Part shown: piece after piece, positions 44,746 through 53,180 of the stretch
Position numbering within the stretch: the first letter of the stretch is position 1
How the letters are laid out: each line of letters starts with the position of its first letter
From: Deltaproteobacteria bacterium
GTDB taxonomy: Bacteria; Desulfobacterota; Dissulfuribacteria; Dissulfuribacterales; QOAL01
Direction: 5' to 3'
Length of the DNA stretch: 64,000 nt
Assembly (NCBI GenBank): GCA_026995935.1
Contig: JALWNK010000062.1
Coordinates: 1 to 64,000, forward strand
Notes under the pieces: model-generated
What the model saw: the letters and a program-made list of their open reading frames with translations, nothing else
Databases searched by the model: none
What the model was told of the DNA's origin: nothing
Made by a program: the position numbers and the translations under genes

Positions 44746-45210
44746 CTAAAGGCTTTGGCCAGGAACGAAGAATATTCGCATGCAGGAAGAGCGTTTTATG
44801 GTCCTTCTGCTCCAGACGGGTCTGCAGTTCTTGTCACGGAATTGGATGTTTCTGCCACTTGGGAGTGATTTCACCGATCTGGCAACAAGATAAAGGCCAC
44901 CGTCAGTGCCATAAAATTTTGAACCAACAACACGAACCGTCATGCCAGGGGAGAGTTTCATGTGGATGCGTTCCACAAACCATCTGGGTGCTGTAATTAC
45001 CCGAAATGATCTGGAATTTGATTCCATAACAAAACACTTAAGGCCCCTGAATTCGCATCCACCGGGCTTAAGAACAGTGCCTGAAATTATTATTTCCGTA
45101 TTTTCGTCATATCCTACCATATCCTGGCCCGCATGTGCCGAACAGACTATCAAGAAAGAAGCTAGAAGTACGAATGTCACAACGTTGCCAGTCTTTTGCA
45201 TAAACAGCAT
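44746..45210 (-). CDS. Secreted protein with OB-like domain, unknown function
   Basis: 154 residues from ATG 45210, which follows AGGGAGAGG. A signal peptide (MLFMQKTGNVVTFVLLASFL, cleavage near AHA-GQ) precedes a beta-rich domain (IISGTVLKPGGCEFRGLKCF; APRWFVERIHMKLSPGM; VVGSKFYGTDGGLYLVA) that looks like a small OB fold. Four cysteines are in the mature part, two close together (CEFRGLKC). Periplasmic. The family is not recognised. Confidence 0.75.
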   Translation of the reverse strand: MLFMQKTGNVVTFVLLASFLIVCSAHAGQDMVGYDENTEIIISGTVLKPGGCEFRGLKCFVMESNSRSFRVITAPRWFVERIHMKLSPGMTVRVVGSKFYGTDGGLYLVARSVKSLPSGRNIQFRDKNCRPVWSRRTIKRSSCMRIFFVPGQSL

Positions 45211-45663
45211 TCCTCTCCCTGTAGACAAATTTGTTTTAGTTATGCATCTAACGTGCCGTTGTTGGCCCTTGGTGGCCTTCTACTGTAAGGGTAACTTTAT
45301 CCCATGATGAAGTAAGGCGCTGCTTTTTATTTTTTGTTCAATTTCAAACGGTTAAGGGCCGTTGGGAGCCTTTTGTCGTATTTTTAATGGCCCGCACATG
45401 GCCTCATGTGCTTTATGCGCATAATTTGCACCATGTGCATAATTTACACATTCTCTGTGTGCAAACTTTGCAGATTGTTAGAGGACCCAAGGCTCTTCGT
45501 TCGGAAGAGGGGTTGCATCCAAAGACCGGTTTTGCCGGTGGGCAGTGGATGTTTTTGTAGGAGTTTAGAGACATTTAGAAGATTTGAGACCTTCAGAAAG
45601 GGCTGGAGGCGGTGTTTTTTTAAGAGAATGCCGTTTTTTTGTTAATTTCCCCTGAAAAAAGAC
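45211..45663. other. Long intergenic region with repeated operator-like sites
   Basis: About 450 bases without a convincing gene between the secreted protein and the regulator terminator. It holds a hairpin CACATG-GCCT-CATGTG (45395-45410), two tandem 18-base repeats (45415-45450), and a small hairpin CCGG-TTTTG-CCGG near 45525. A short frame at 45406-45645 has no recognisable product. Confidence 0.5.
45415..45450. repeat. Two tandem 18-bp direct repeats, operator-like
   Basis: ATGCGCATAATTTGCACC (45415-45432) and ATGTGCATAATTTACACA (45433-45450) differ at four positions and abut exactly. Each is an imperfect dyad (GTGCATAATTTACAC). The pattern resembles tandem protein-binding sites. No clear target gene is adjacent in the + direction. 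Confidence 0.5.
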
Positions 45664-45705
45664 AAAAAAAGAAGGCCTTCTTCTAGGAGGTATCAGAAGG
45701 CCTTC
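45664..45705 (-). terminator. Intrinsic terminator of the sigma-54 regulator gene
   Basis: GAAGGCCTTC at 45671-45680 and again at 45696-45705 can pair with each other; on the - strand they are followed by T from the A-run at 45664-45670. It lies about 130 bases after the regulator stop. Confidence 0.75.
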
Positions 45706-45837
45706 GGGGAGAGGAGGGTTGGGAGGGATAGGGAGTTTTTGCTATGTTTATTTTTTATTAAGCAAACGCTGTGCCAACTTCAGGTCTTTTCTGTTTGCTC
45801 TATTTACGAGATGATAATGCAAACAGCCTGCCACTTT

Positions 45838-47217
45838 TTATTTTCTTTTTTTATAACCATATTTTTTTATCTTATATTGCAAAGTTCTCAGGGAAATTCC
45901 AAGGATATCGGCAGTTTTTCTCCTGTGGCCGTTGGTCATTTTAAGGGTCTTCTCTATTGCCTCTCTTTCAATCTCTTCAAGTTTCTTAAGTTCAGCACCC
46001 TTGTCTCCATTGGAAGTGGTTGAAGTGGAGTCAGAACCTGCAAGATCTATAAAGGATAAGTCCTCCGGCCTCAAAAGCTCCTGTTTTTCATCTGCCAGAA
46101 TTACTGCCCTTTCAATGGCGTTGTAAAGTTCCCTGATGTTTCCTGGCCACTCATAGGACATTAAAAGCTCCAGGGCCTTGGGTGAGATTTTATCCATGCG
46201 TTTGCCCATCCTGGCGCTAATATTTTGAAGGAGGTAGTTGCCAACCGTTTCAATGGCATCCTCCCTCTTCCTTAGCGGAGGCAGTTCAATGGGGAATACG
46301 CTCAACCTGTAGTACAGGTCCTCCCTAAAGGTCTTATCCTTGATGCGGGCCTTAAGGTCCTGGTTAGTGGCGGCGACAATTCTTGCATTGGTGGTAAGGG
46401 TAATTGTGCCGCCAACCCGTTCAAATGCCTTTTCCTGGAGTATACGAAGAAGCTTGGCCTGGGCTGAAAGGGGCATCTCGCCTATTTCGTCAAGGAATAT
46501 GGTCCCGTCCTGGGCAAGCTCAAACTTTCCCTGTTTTGTCTTTATGGCCCCTGTAAAGGCCCCTTTTTCATGGCCGAAAAGCTCTGATTCTATAAGGGTT
46601 TCTGGTATTGCAGCACAGTTAAGCTCCACGAAGGCGCCCTTCTTGTTGCTAAGCTGGTGAATAACCTTGGCTATGAGACTCTTTCCAGTACCGCTTTCTC
46701 CATGGAGCAGTATTGTGGCCTCTGTGGCTGCAACCCTTTGTATCTGCTGCCACACGTCCTTCATACCTGCAAAGATCACGTTGGTGGGTGGAAGGCCATC
46801 GGTGAGCTGGCTCTGCCAAAGGGTGTTGCTTCTTATAAGGGTTTGTCTTTCAAGGACCTTTTCCACTGCAAGCCTGAGTTCATCCGGGTTCTTGAGGGGC
46901 TTTATCAGATAATCAAGGGCTCCGCACTTCATGGCCTCTACTGCATTTTCAACAGACGCGTAAGCGGTAAGTATGATAAAGTCTATTTCCGGGGCCTCTT
47001 TCTTCACCTTTTTTAATAGATCAATGCCAGACATCTCTGGCATCTTCAGGTCTGAAATAATGAGATTTGGCGCAAAGTTTTTTATTATGGCCAGCGCCTC
47101 TTGACCACTATATGCCCCCTGAACCTTGTAGCCTTCTTTCTTGAGGATGCGGCTTGCAAGAAGTACCAGGGATTTTTCATCGTCAACTACCAATATTCTG
47201 AAATCTTTTTTTTCCAT
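45838..47217 (-). CDS. NtrC-family sigma-54-dependent response regulator (orphan)
   Basis: 459 residues. Receiver domain 1-125 with D12/D13 and phospho-acceptor D56 (LIISDLKMPEMSG), an AAA+ domain with GESGTGKSLIAKVIHQ, the sigma-54 contact loop ELFGHEKGAFTGA and FLDEIGEMPLSAQ, and a Fis-type HTH (NGHRRKTADILGISLRTLQY). A short Ser/Thr-rich linker precedes the HTH. No kinase is next to it; the orphan kinase at 11337 is one candidate. It could serve the -24/-12 promoter at 28600, which is unproven. Confidence 0.93.
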   Translation of the reverse strand: MEKKDFRILVVDDEKSLVLLASRILKKEGYKVQGAYSGQEALAIIKNFAPNLIISDLKMPEMSGIDLLKKVKKEAPEIDFIILTAYASVENAVEAMKCGALDYLIKPLKNPDELRLAVEKVLERQTLIRSNTLWQSQLTDGLPPTNVIFAGMKDVWQQIQRVAATEATILLHGESGTGKSLIAKVIHQLSNKKGAFVELNCAAIPETLIESELFGHEKGAFTGAIKTKQGKFELAQDGTIFLDEIGEMPLSAQAKLLRILQEKAFERVGGTITLTTNARIVAATNQDLKARIKDKTFREDLYYRLSVFPIELPPLRKREDAIETVGNYLLQNISARMGKRMDKISPKALELLMSYEWPGNIRELYNAIERAVILADEKQELLRPEDLSFIDLAGSDSTSTTSNGDKGAELKKLEEIEREAIEKTLKMTNGHRRKTADILGISLRTLQYKIKKYGYKKRK

Positions 47218-47278
47218 GGTTTTGTCAGCCTTTTTTCAAGCCATTTTTCTGTTCTGTTAAAACTGTTTATAAATTAGT

Positions 47279-47295
47279 TAGCATATCTTATGCTA
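47279..47295. promoter_or_regulatory. Perfect dyad between the regulator and the lipid kinase
   Basis: TAGCATA (47279-47285) and TATGCTA (47289-47295) surround TCT in the 86-base divergent gap. It is 8 bases before the lipid kinase start. The - strand also has a TTTATAAAT stretch usable as a -10. The dyad may be an operator. Confidence 0.4.
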
Positions 47296-47303
47296 TCAAG
47301 TTG

Positions 47304-48356
47304 ATGGATTGTATCTTCTTTGTAAATCCAAGCTCCGGCCCCGGTCAGGGAAGAAGACTTGCCGAGGAGATAGAGCAGTATGTCCTGCCTGCCGCGGTTT
47401 TCAAGCAGGTGGTTTTTACCGACCCTCGCAGGCTTCATCAGCAGGTCTACTCCTGCGCCAAGGAAAAGGATCTGATTGTAATATGTGGTGGAGACGGCAC
47501 TGTCAGCTCCATCATTGCACATTTGGTAAATATGGACAAGGTCCCTGCCCTGGCCATTATTCCCTTGGGTACAGGAAATGATGTGGCACGAAGTACGGGC
47601 TGGCTGAAAAGCTGGCACGAACTTGGTCTCGACGGCCTTTTCTATGCCATAAAGAAAGGCAAGGTGACGAGTCTGGACGTATGGCAGATGAATATAAAAA
47701 AAGGTGACATGGCCATTTCTTATCCCTTTTGCGCCTATGTAGGGATGGGTTATGACGGACGGGTGTGCCAGGAATTTTCAAAGCTTAACCGTTTTTTTAT
47801 GAAAAGGTCCGTGCCAACTGTAATGAAGAGGCTTCTATACCTGCCTGCCGGAATGAGAATTCTGTATAAAAACCTGTTATATCCTGAGCAGATAAGGTGC
47901 ACCGTCTCCTATGAAGGGCCCAAGGGGGAAAGGGCAAGTTGTGACACGAGGGTTGGGCAGCTTCTTTTTTGTAACACGGGTTTTTATGCAGGTGGAAGCC
48001 TTATTTGCAAGCACTACAGTCTGGAAGACGGGCTTTTGGAGTTTTTTGGGATAAAGGGTTACCTGAGCTACATGCAGCTTCTTTTTGAAGGAAGGTTGCC
48101 TGTTGGCAAATCGTCAATACTTCCCATAAGGGCAAGCGGTTTTGAGATAACATTTTGCAGTTCAGCCTATTTCCAGGTGGATGGGGAGCCGGCAGGGGTA
48201 ATTGAAGGGGGCAGTCAAGTAAATATAGATCTGCTGAGGAGTCTTCCGGTTTTGAAGCCCCTTAAAGACAGGCGTGCAAGAAAAAGACTGAAGGACGCCT
48301 CCTTGGAAGGGATCGTGGAGAAAATTTCATCTTCTGCAAGGCCAGCGGTCACGTAA
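47304..48356 (+). CDS. Diacylglycerol/lipid kinase family protein
   Basis: 350 residues. The catalytic signature ICGGDGTVSSIIAHLVNM and the glycine-rich IPLGTGNDVARS are intact, and CAYVGMGYDGRV continues the fold. DagK/YegS-type enzymes phosphorylate diacylglycerol or similar lipids at the membrane face. A TTG one codon earlier is possible. It diverges from the sigma-54 regulator. Confidence 0.92.
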   Translation: MDCIFFVNPSSGPGQGRRLAEEIEQYVLPAAVFKQVVFTDPRRLHQQVYSCAKEKDLIVICGGDGTVSSIIAHLVNMDKVPALAIIPLGTGNDVARSTGWLKSWHELGLDGLFYAIKKGKVTSLDVWQMNIKKGDMAISYPFCAYVGMGYDGRVCQEFSKLNRFFMKRSVPTVMKRLLYLPAGMRILYKNLLYPEQIRCTVSYEGPKGERASCDTRVGQLLFCNTGFYAGGSLICKHYSLEDGLLEFFGIKGYLSYMQLLFEGRLPVGKSSILPIRASGFEITFCSSAYFQVDGEPAGVIEGGSQVNIDLLRSLPVLKPLKDRRARKRLKDASLEGIVEKISSSARPAVT

Positions 48357-48423
48357 TTGGTCCTAAGTGACGATAGGTATTCAAAAGAGCTGTTGAATTT
48401 AGCGTCAGATCAGGAGTTGAAGC

Positions 48424-48819
48424 ATGGAAAGAAGAAGGTCTCCCCGCTATCCGGTGAATCTACGGGTCTATTTTCCTGAATACAGTCTTTGGGGTGCCAC
48501 CAAGAATGTCTCAGTGGATGGCTGTTTTATAACAATTGACAAGAAAATAAACGAGGGTTTCCTGGCTGATATTCTCCTTGAACTTCCAATTATCGGGGTG
48601 ATTGCACTTAAAGGCTACGTGCATCATACAGGGACAAGTGGTGAAGGGCTTGGAATGCAGTTTGTACAGGTGCGCTTTGCCCAGGAACAGTCTGAATACT
48701 ATTCCATTTACACCGATTACATAAACCTCCTTCCAGAACATGAAAAAATCCGCCGCAGATACCTTGAAGACGTTCAGAAAGGGCTTATCAAGCTCCAGAC
48801 CTTCCCTGAAGAGGATTAA
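48424..48819 (+). CDS. PilZ-domain protein
   Basis: 131 residues. The c-di-GMP motif is complete: RRRSPRYP near 3-10 (RxxxR) and NVSVDGCF near 28-35 (D/NxSxxG-like). The domain runs to about 95, with a charged helical tail. A c-di-GMP receptor is expected. ATG 48424 follows GGAGTTGAAGC. Eight bases separate it from the prepilin peptidase, suggesting control of pilus or type II secretion. Confidence 0.92.
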   Translation: MERRRSPRYPVNLRVYFPEYSLWGATKNVSVDGCFITIDKKINEGFLADILLELPIIGVIALKGYVHHTGTSGEGLGMQFVQVRFAQEQSEYYSIYTDYINLLPEHEKIRRRYLEDVQKGLIKLQTFPEED

Positions 48820-48827
48820 TAGCCGCC

Positions 48828-49631
48828 ATGCTTGAATTGCCTTCTCAGGTTCCATTGGCAGCACAGGAGCTCTTTGTCTTTCTTTTTGGGTTGTGCATTG
48901 GAAGTTTTTTGAACGTCTGCATCTGCCGATTGCCTGAAGGCGAATCCATTTTGTTTCCGCCTTCTAAATGTCCAAACTGTGGTCACCGTCTTTCATGGTG
49001 GGAGAACATCCCGTTAATCAGTTACTTGATCCTGCGGGGCAGGTGTTCAGGATGCCAAAAGGGCATATCCTTCAGGTATCCGGTTGTTGAACTTCTCACT
49101 GGGCTTGTGGCCCTTTTTCTCTGGCACAGGTTTGGCCCATCATTATCTTTTTTGATCTACTTTGTCTTTTCTTGCAGTATGATCGTTGTCACCTTTATTG
49201 ATCTCGCCCACAGGATAATTCCTGACGTAATTTCTCTTCCTGGAATCGTCTTGGGCTTTGCAAGCTCTTTTATCTTACCCAATCTGTCATGGCTTGATTC
49301 TCTCCTTGGAATAATTGCAGGTGGAGGCATCCTTTACCTGGTAACCTGGGGGTACTATCTGATTACAAAGAAAGTTGGCATGGGAGGAGGCGATATAAAA
49401 CTTCTTGCCATGATAGGCGCCTTTCTCGGGTGGCAGGCCATTCCCTTTGTAATTTTCTTGAGTGCCTTTACTGGATCGGTAATCGGGATCATTTTCATCC
49501 TCATGAAGGGGAAGGGAAGAAACTACCAGATCCCCTTTGGCCCTTTTCTGGCCATGGCTGCTGAGATCCAACTTTTTTTTGGAAAGGACATCGTCTCCCT
49601 TTACTATCACCTCTTTTCTTTCCCATCGTAA
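48828..49631 (+). CDS. pilD: Prepilin peptidase/N-methyltransferase
   Basis: 267 residues, eight or so TM helices. N-terminal zinc-type cysteines CPNC and CSGC (in PPSKCPNCGHRLSW and RGRCSGCQKG), catalytic aspartates in FIDLAHRIIPD and GGGDIKLLAMIGAF. It cleaves and methylates type IV prepilins and pseudopilins at the membrane. No pilin gene is in the window. The ATG at 48828 has no clear ribosome site and may be coupled to the PilZ gene. Confidence 0.95.
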   Translation: MLELPSQVPLAAQELFVFLFGLCIGSFLNVCICRLPEGESILFPPSKCPNCGHRLSWWENIPLISYLILRGRCSGCQKGISFRYPVVELLTGLVALFLWHRFGPSLSFLIYFVFSCSMIVVTFIDLAHRIIPDVISLPGIVLGFASSFILPNLSWLDSLLGIIAGGGILYLVTWGYYLITKKVGMGGGDIKLLAMIGAFLGWQAIPFVIFLSAFTGSVIGIIFILMKGKGRNYQIPFGPFLAMAAEIQLFFGKDIVSLYYHLFSFPS

Positions 49632-49688
49632 TTTCCGATAAGCATAAAAAATGACACAAGGCATTTCTTTGGGCACTAAATATTAAAA

Positions 49689-51101
49689 ATGGCCAAAAAA
49701 CGAGTACTGATTATTGACGATGAATTTGAGATAAGGTCCCTTCTGGGCAAGTACCTTGAAAAGATGAAGGGCTACGAGCCAAGTCTTGCCAAAGACCTGG
49801 ATGAGGGGCTTGCACTGGCGCGCAACAACAACTTTCAGCACATCCTTTGTGATTACTACCTCAGCCCCAATGGCAATGGTACCAGTGGTAGGGAACAGAC
49901 CGCCACCGAATTCATAAGAAGGGCAAAGGCCGCCGGTATAAATTCCAATATAATTGTCATGTCGGGAAAGGCAGAGGTGGATATGGCAGTCCAGGTCACC
50001 AATATGGGTGCAGTGGACTACCTGGCAAAACCCATAACCTTTGCACAGCTGGAATTTGCCTTAAGGAGGGCAGAGGAGCGGGAAAAGCTCTACAAGGAAA
50101 ACGTAAAGCTCAAGAGGCAGGTTGAGGAAAAATACTCCTTTTCAAGCATTGTTGCCAGAAGTCCGCAAATGGAGCGGATATTCAATGTTATTGAGAAGGT
50201 CAAGGATTACAAGACAACGGTTCTTGTTACTGGGGAAAGCGGTACCGGTAAGGAGCTTGTATCCCGTGCCCTCCATTTTAACAGCATACGCAAACACGCC
50301 CCTTTTGTTGCCGTAAACTGCGGTGGCATACCGGAAAACCTCCTAGAAAGCGAGCTTTTTGGCCACGTAAAGGGCGCTTTCACAGATGCGGTGCGTTCAA
50401 AAAAAGGGCTCTTCGAGGAGGCCCAGGGTGGAACCCTGTTTCTGGATGAAATAGGAGAACTTCCCCTGAGTCTTCAAGTAAAGCTGTTGAGGGTCCTGCA
50501 GGAGCAAGAGATACGGCCAGTGGGGGATACCAGGACCATAAAGGTGGATGTGCGCATCGTGGCTGCCACAGCCCGTGACCTTGGCGAGCTTGTCAGACAG
50601 GGCAGGTTCAGGGAGGATCTTTTCTACCGCATAAACGTGCTTACCATGGTTATCCCACCTCTCAGGGAAAGACGCGAGGACATCAGGCTTCTCATAGATC
50701 ACTTCATAAAAAAGTATAATGAGGTCATAAAGCCCAAAAAGGTCACTGGGGTGAGCCCCGAGGCCATGCAGGTGCTCATGAATTACAGATGGCCTGGAAA
50801 CGTCCGGGAGCTTGAAAACGTCATAGAGCGTGCCCTTGTCCTTACTGAACACGATACAATCCAGCTTGAAGACCTGCCTCTCAACCTTCATTCCATAGAG
50901 ATGCCTTCCCACACGGAAGAAAAGGGAGAATTCGTACCCGAGACCCTTTCTATTAAGAAAAATGCCAAAAAGCTGGAAAGCAGGCTCATAAGTATTGCAC
51001 TAGCCAAGACAAAGGGCAACAAGACCCAGGCTGCCCAACTGCTGGAGATAAGCCTTCCTGCCCTTCTTTACAAGATGAAGGAATATGGCCTAACGATGTA
51101 G
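49689..51101 (+). CDS. NtrC-family sigma-54-type response regulator with GAFTDA loop
   Basis: 470 residues. Receiver domain with D10/D11 and D55 (HILCDYYLSPNGNGTSG, an unusually long loop after the phospho-Asp), an AAA+ domain (GESGTGKELVSRALHF; LFLDEIGELPLSLQ), and a Fis HTH (KGNKTQAAQLLEISLPALLY). The sigma-54 contact loop reads GAFTDA, not GAFTGA. No kinase is adjacent. Lying after PilZ and PilD, a role in pilus control is possible. Its 3' end overlaps the nucleotidyltransferase on the other strand by 12 bases. Confidence 0.92.
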   Translation: MAKKRVLIIDDEFEIRSLLGKYLEKMKGYEPSLAKDLDEGLALARNNNFQHILCDYYLSPNGNGTSGREQTATEFIRRAKAAGINSNIIVMSGKAEVDMAVQVTNMGAVDYLAKPITFAQLEFALRRAEEREKLYKENVKLKRQVEEKYSFSSIVARSPQMERIFNVIEKVKDYKTTVLVTGESGTGKELVSRALHFNSIRKHAPFVAVNCGGIPENLLESELFGHVKGAFTDAVRSKKGLFEEAQGGTLFLDEIGELPLSLQVKLLRVLQEQEIRPVGDTRTIKVDVRIVAATARDLGELVRQGRFREDLFYRINVLTMVIPPLRERREDIRLLIDHFIKKYNEVIKPKKVTGVSPEAMQVLMNYRWPGNVRELENVIERALVLTEHDTIQLEDLPLNLHSIEMPSHTEEKGEFVPETLSIKKNAKKLESRLISIALAKTKGNKTQAAQLLEISLPALLYKMKEYGLTM

Positions 51102-51794
51102 GTGTGAGAGAAACCTCTCTGCCTCTTTGACGTCCTGTAACCGGTCAACGTCTATTACCTTGCCCATATCAATGCCCCTGAAGGGGATACCTGAGTCAAA
51201 GAGCCTTGCCAGGAACCTTCTAAGGGCGGGAAACTGTTCCTTTTCTCCGATCATTCTTACCTTTGCAGGAACAAGGTAGACACCACAGGTGACTGCATCT
51301 CCGCTTTGTCCCCCAATTTTAATTAAGCGGCCTTCTGCCCCTTCTTTAAGGGTGACAAAAAGGGGCTTTTCGTCATCCACGAACCTGGTGATACCAAGGA
51401 CAACCTCGTCTTCCTGGTTCTTCGCGGCCTTTTCTGCAAAGGCCCTGAAGGCCCCATCCTGGAAGATGGAATCCACGGTTGTAATAAGGAGTTTTTCTTC
51501 AGGTTGACTTTTTTCAAGGAGGCACAGGAAGCTTTCTGCAGAGCTTTTTGTATCGCGGCAGATAATGTCAAATTCCATCTCCGGAAATTTCTTGGCGAGA
51601 TAGTTTGAACATTCCCTGCAGATGGAATTTCTAAAGATAATCCTTATGCTGTTTATCCCTGCCTTTTTGAACTGGTTGACAGTTCGTCCAAGAAGCTCTT
51701 CTCCATTTATCCTTACAAGTGGCTTCGGGCATGAAAAGCCTTCCTTTTTAAGCCTGCTTCCGTGGCCTGCTGCGATTATTCCGCCTGTTATCAT
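51090..51794 (-). CDS. Sugar/alcohol-phosphate nucleotidyltransferase
   Basis: 234 residues. The pyrophosphorylase signature ITGGIIAAGHGSRLKKEGFS and SCPKPLVRINGE is at the start; DSIFQDGAF occupies the metal-binding position. A CDP- or NDP-activated product is expected. It overlaps the HAD gene by four bases at the end of the hpn-like operon. It could supply the CDP-alcohol used by the transferase at 42736, whose own N-terminal domain looks inactive. Confidence 0.82.
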   Translation of the reverse strand: MITGGIIAAGHGSRLKKEGFSCPKPLVRINGEELLGRTVNQFKKAGINSIRIIFRNSICRECSNYLAKKFPEMEFDIICRDTKSSAESFLCLLEKSQPEEKLLITTVDSIFQDGAFRAFAEKAAKNQEDEVVLGITRFVDDEKPLFVTLKEGAEGRLIKIGGQSGDAVTCGVYLVPAKVRMIGEKEQFPALRRFLARLFDSGIPFRGIDMGKVIDVDRLQDVKEAERFLSHLHR

Positions 51795-52480
51795 TGCCTG
51801 ATTCCTAAAATTTCAATAAGTTCATCAAGTTGTGAAATGACCGGAATTTCAGGCAAAGAGACGCCATCAGGAGAGATAAGGACTGCCAGCATACCAAGGT
51901 CAAGGGCCCCTTGGATGTCCCGCCTTACGTTATCCCCAACCATGATGGATTCATGGGGCAAGACTTTGAGAGCGTCCAGGCCCCTTTGAAATATCTCGGG
52001 GTGGGGCTTTGTCTTGCCCACAAGGTTTGAGTCAACGAGACAATCCACAACGTTTAAGAGGCCGGTCTCCTTGCATATGGCCTCGAGATTTCCGTAGTTG
52101 TTTGAGATTATGCCTATATGAAAGCGTGACTTGAGCCTCTTTAACAAAGAAATGTTCTTGGATATCTCGAAGAAGCTGTTTTTAAGAAAATCCCTGGCGA
52201 TTTTTTCCTGAAGCGCTGGGCTAAAGATGTCTAGGTTTTTTAGCACCCTTGCCACCTGCTCATAAACCACCTCCGTAAGGTTCATGTGGACCGGATTTTC
52301 ACTGGTAAGGGAATCATCGGATGCATAAAAGGCCCTTGCAAATTCTTTTTCATGGACGTTGACACCGTGTTTTTTATAAATGGGGAAAAACTGCTCCTTC
52401 CAGGCCACCCCTGGGGCATCAAGTGTGCCACCGTAATCAAAGAAAATGGCCTTTACCGGCCCGGTATCAAGGCGTTTCAA
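51791..52480 (-). CDS. HAD-family hydrolase
   Basis: 229 residues. HAD motif I is FFDYGGTLDAPG, with a glycine where many phosphatases have the second aspartate; motif II is IISNNYGN; motif III/IV is GKTKPHPEIF then MVGDNVRRDIQGALDLGM. The substrate is unknown. The start abuts the end of the mlaC-like gene (no gap), and the end overlaps the nucleotidyltransferase, so all are one operon. Confidence 0.88.
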   Translation of the reverse strand: MKRLDTGPVKAIFFDYGGTLDAPGVAWKEQFFPIYKKHGVNVHEKEFARAFYASDDSLTSENPVHMNLTEVVYEQVARVLKNLDIFSPALQEKIARDFLKNSFFEISKNISLLKRLKSRFHIGIISNNYGNLEAICKETGLLNVVDCLVDSNLVGKTKPHPEIFQRGLDALKVLPHESIMVGDNVRRDIQGALDLGMLAVLISPDGVSLPEIPVISQLDELIEILGIRQ

Positions 52481-53176
52481 CTACTTTTCCCCCTGTCTTC
52501 TGTCTCGTTTTCCAAGGCATCTGTCTGCCTGTTCATGGAGTTTTTCAATGAGCTCTGTTATGGTGTGTTTTTTCAAAAATGCATTGTAATCGGCCCGTTT
52601 AACAGAAAGGTCATTTACCCCCCTGGCTGAAACGCTTACTATCTTCCAATCCTGCCCCACCTTCCTGCATACGTATTTGAAATCTATCTTGTCACCGTTT
52701 GCCTTAATGAGAACGGCGTCGACAATGTAGTGGCCGCGGCTGTCTAGCCTTGCCCCCTGGGTTCTAAAACGCTCACCCGAGTATGAATCAAAACGTCTTG
52801 CATACGTGGCAACGGTCATGTCGGAAAAGGCCTCTATGAATTTTTTCCGAGTCTCCTTGTCCATTTTTTTCCAGTGACCTCTTCCAAGAACGATTCGGCA
52901 TATGGTTGGAAAGTCAAAGCTGTTTTTTATAAAGGAGGAAAGAAACTTGAATCGCTCCTGGCAGGTGGTGTTGTCTCCCATCTTCATGGACCGGATAAGG
53001 AGCCCGTGGAGTTTTTCAATCACCTCTATGGCGGTCTCGTTACCCTGGCTCTGAATGTTTTCAACACCCTGAGTATCAAGTGAGATGGCGGGCCTGGTTG
53101 ACAGAAAAATTAATGCCGCAAAGACCCCAAGAAAAAGGCCCCATCCAGAAAGGCTGCGGTTAAAAGCGTTATTCAT
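52481..53176 (-). CDS. hpnM: MlaC/HpnM-type periplasmic phospholipid/hopanoid carrier
   Basis: 231 residues, with a signal peptide (LSGWGLFLGVFAALIFLS). The Ttg2/MlaC fold is seen in FLSSFIKNSFDFPTICRIVL, GRGHWKKMDKETRKKFIEAF, and KANGDKIDFKYVCRKVGQDW, which shields lipid tails between membranes. In hopanoid clusters the same protein is called HpnM. It is tightly joined to the HpnL-like gene (four-base gap) and to the HAD gene. Confidence 0.87.
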   Translation of the reverse strand: MNNAFNRSLSGWGLFLGVFAALIFLSTRPAISLDTQGVENIQSQGNETAIEVIEKLHGLLIRSMKMGDNTTCQERFKFLSSFIKNSFDFPTICRIVLGRGHWKKMDKETRKKFIEAFSDMTVATYARRFDSYSGERFRTQGARLDSRGHYIVDAVLIKANGDKIDFKYVCRKVGQDWKIVSVSARGVNDLSVKRADYNAFLKKHTITELIEKLHEQADRCLGKRDRRQGEK

Positions 53177-53180
53177 TGGT

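Noticed and set aside
45455..45471. Possible -24/-12 promoter (GTGTGC-N5-TTGCA) after the tandem repeats
   Set aside because: The essential GG at -24 is absent.
45406..45645. 79-residue frame in the repeat-containing gap
   Set aside because: Starts inside the tandem repeats, Cys/Arg-rich random look, no ribosome site.
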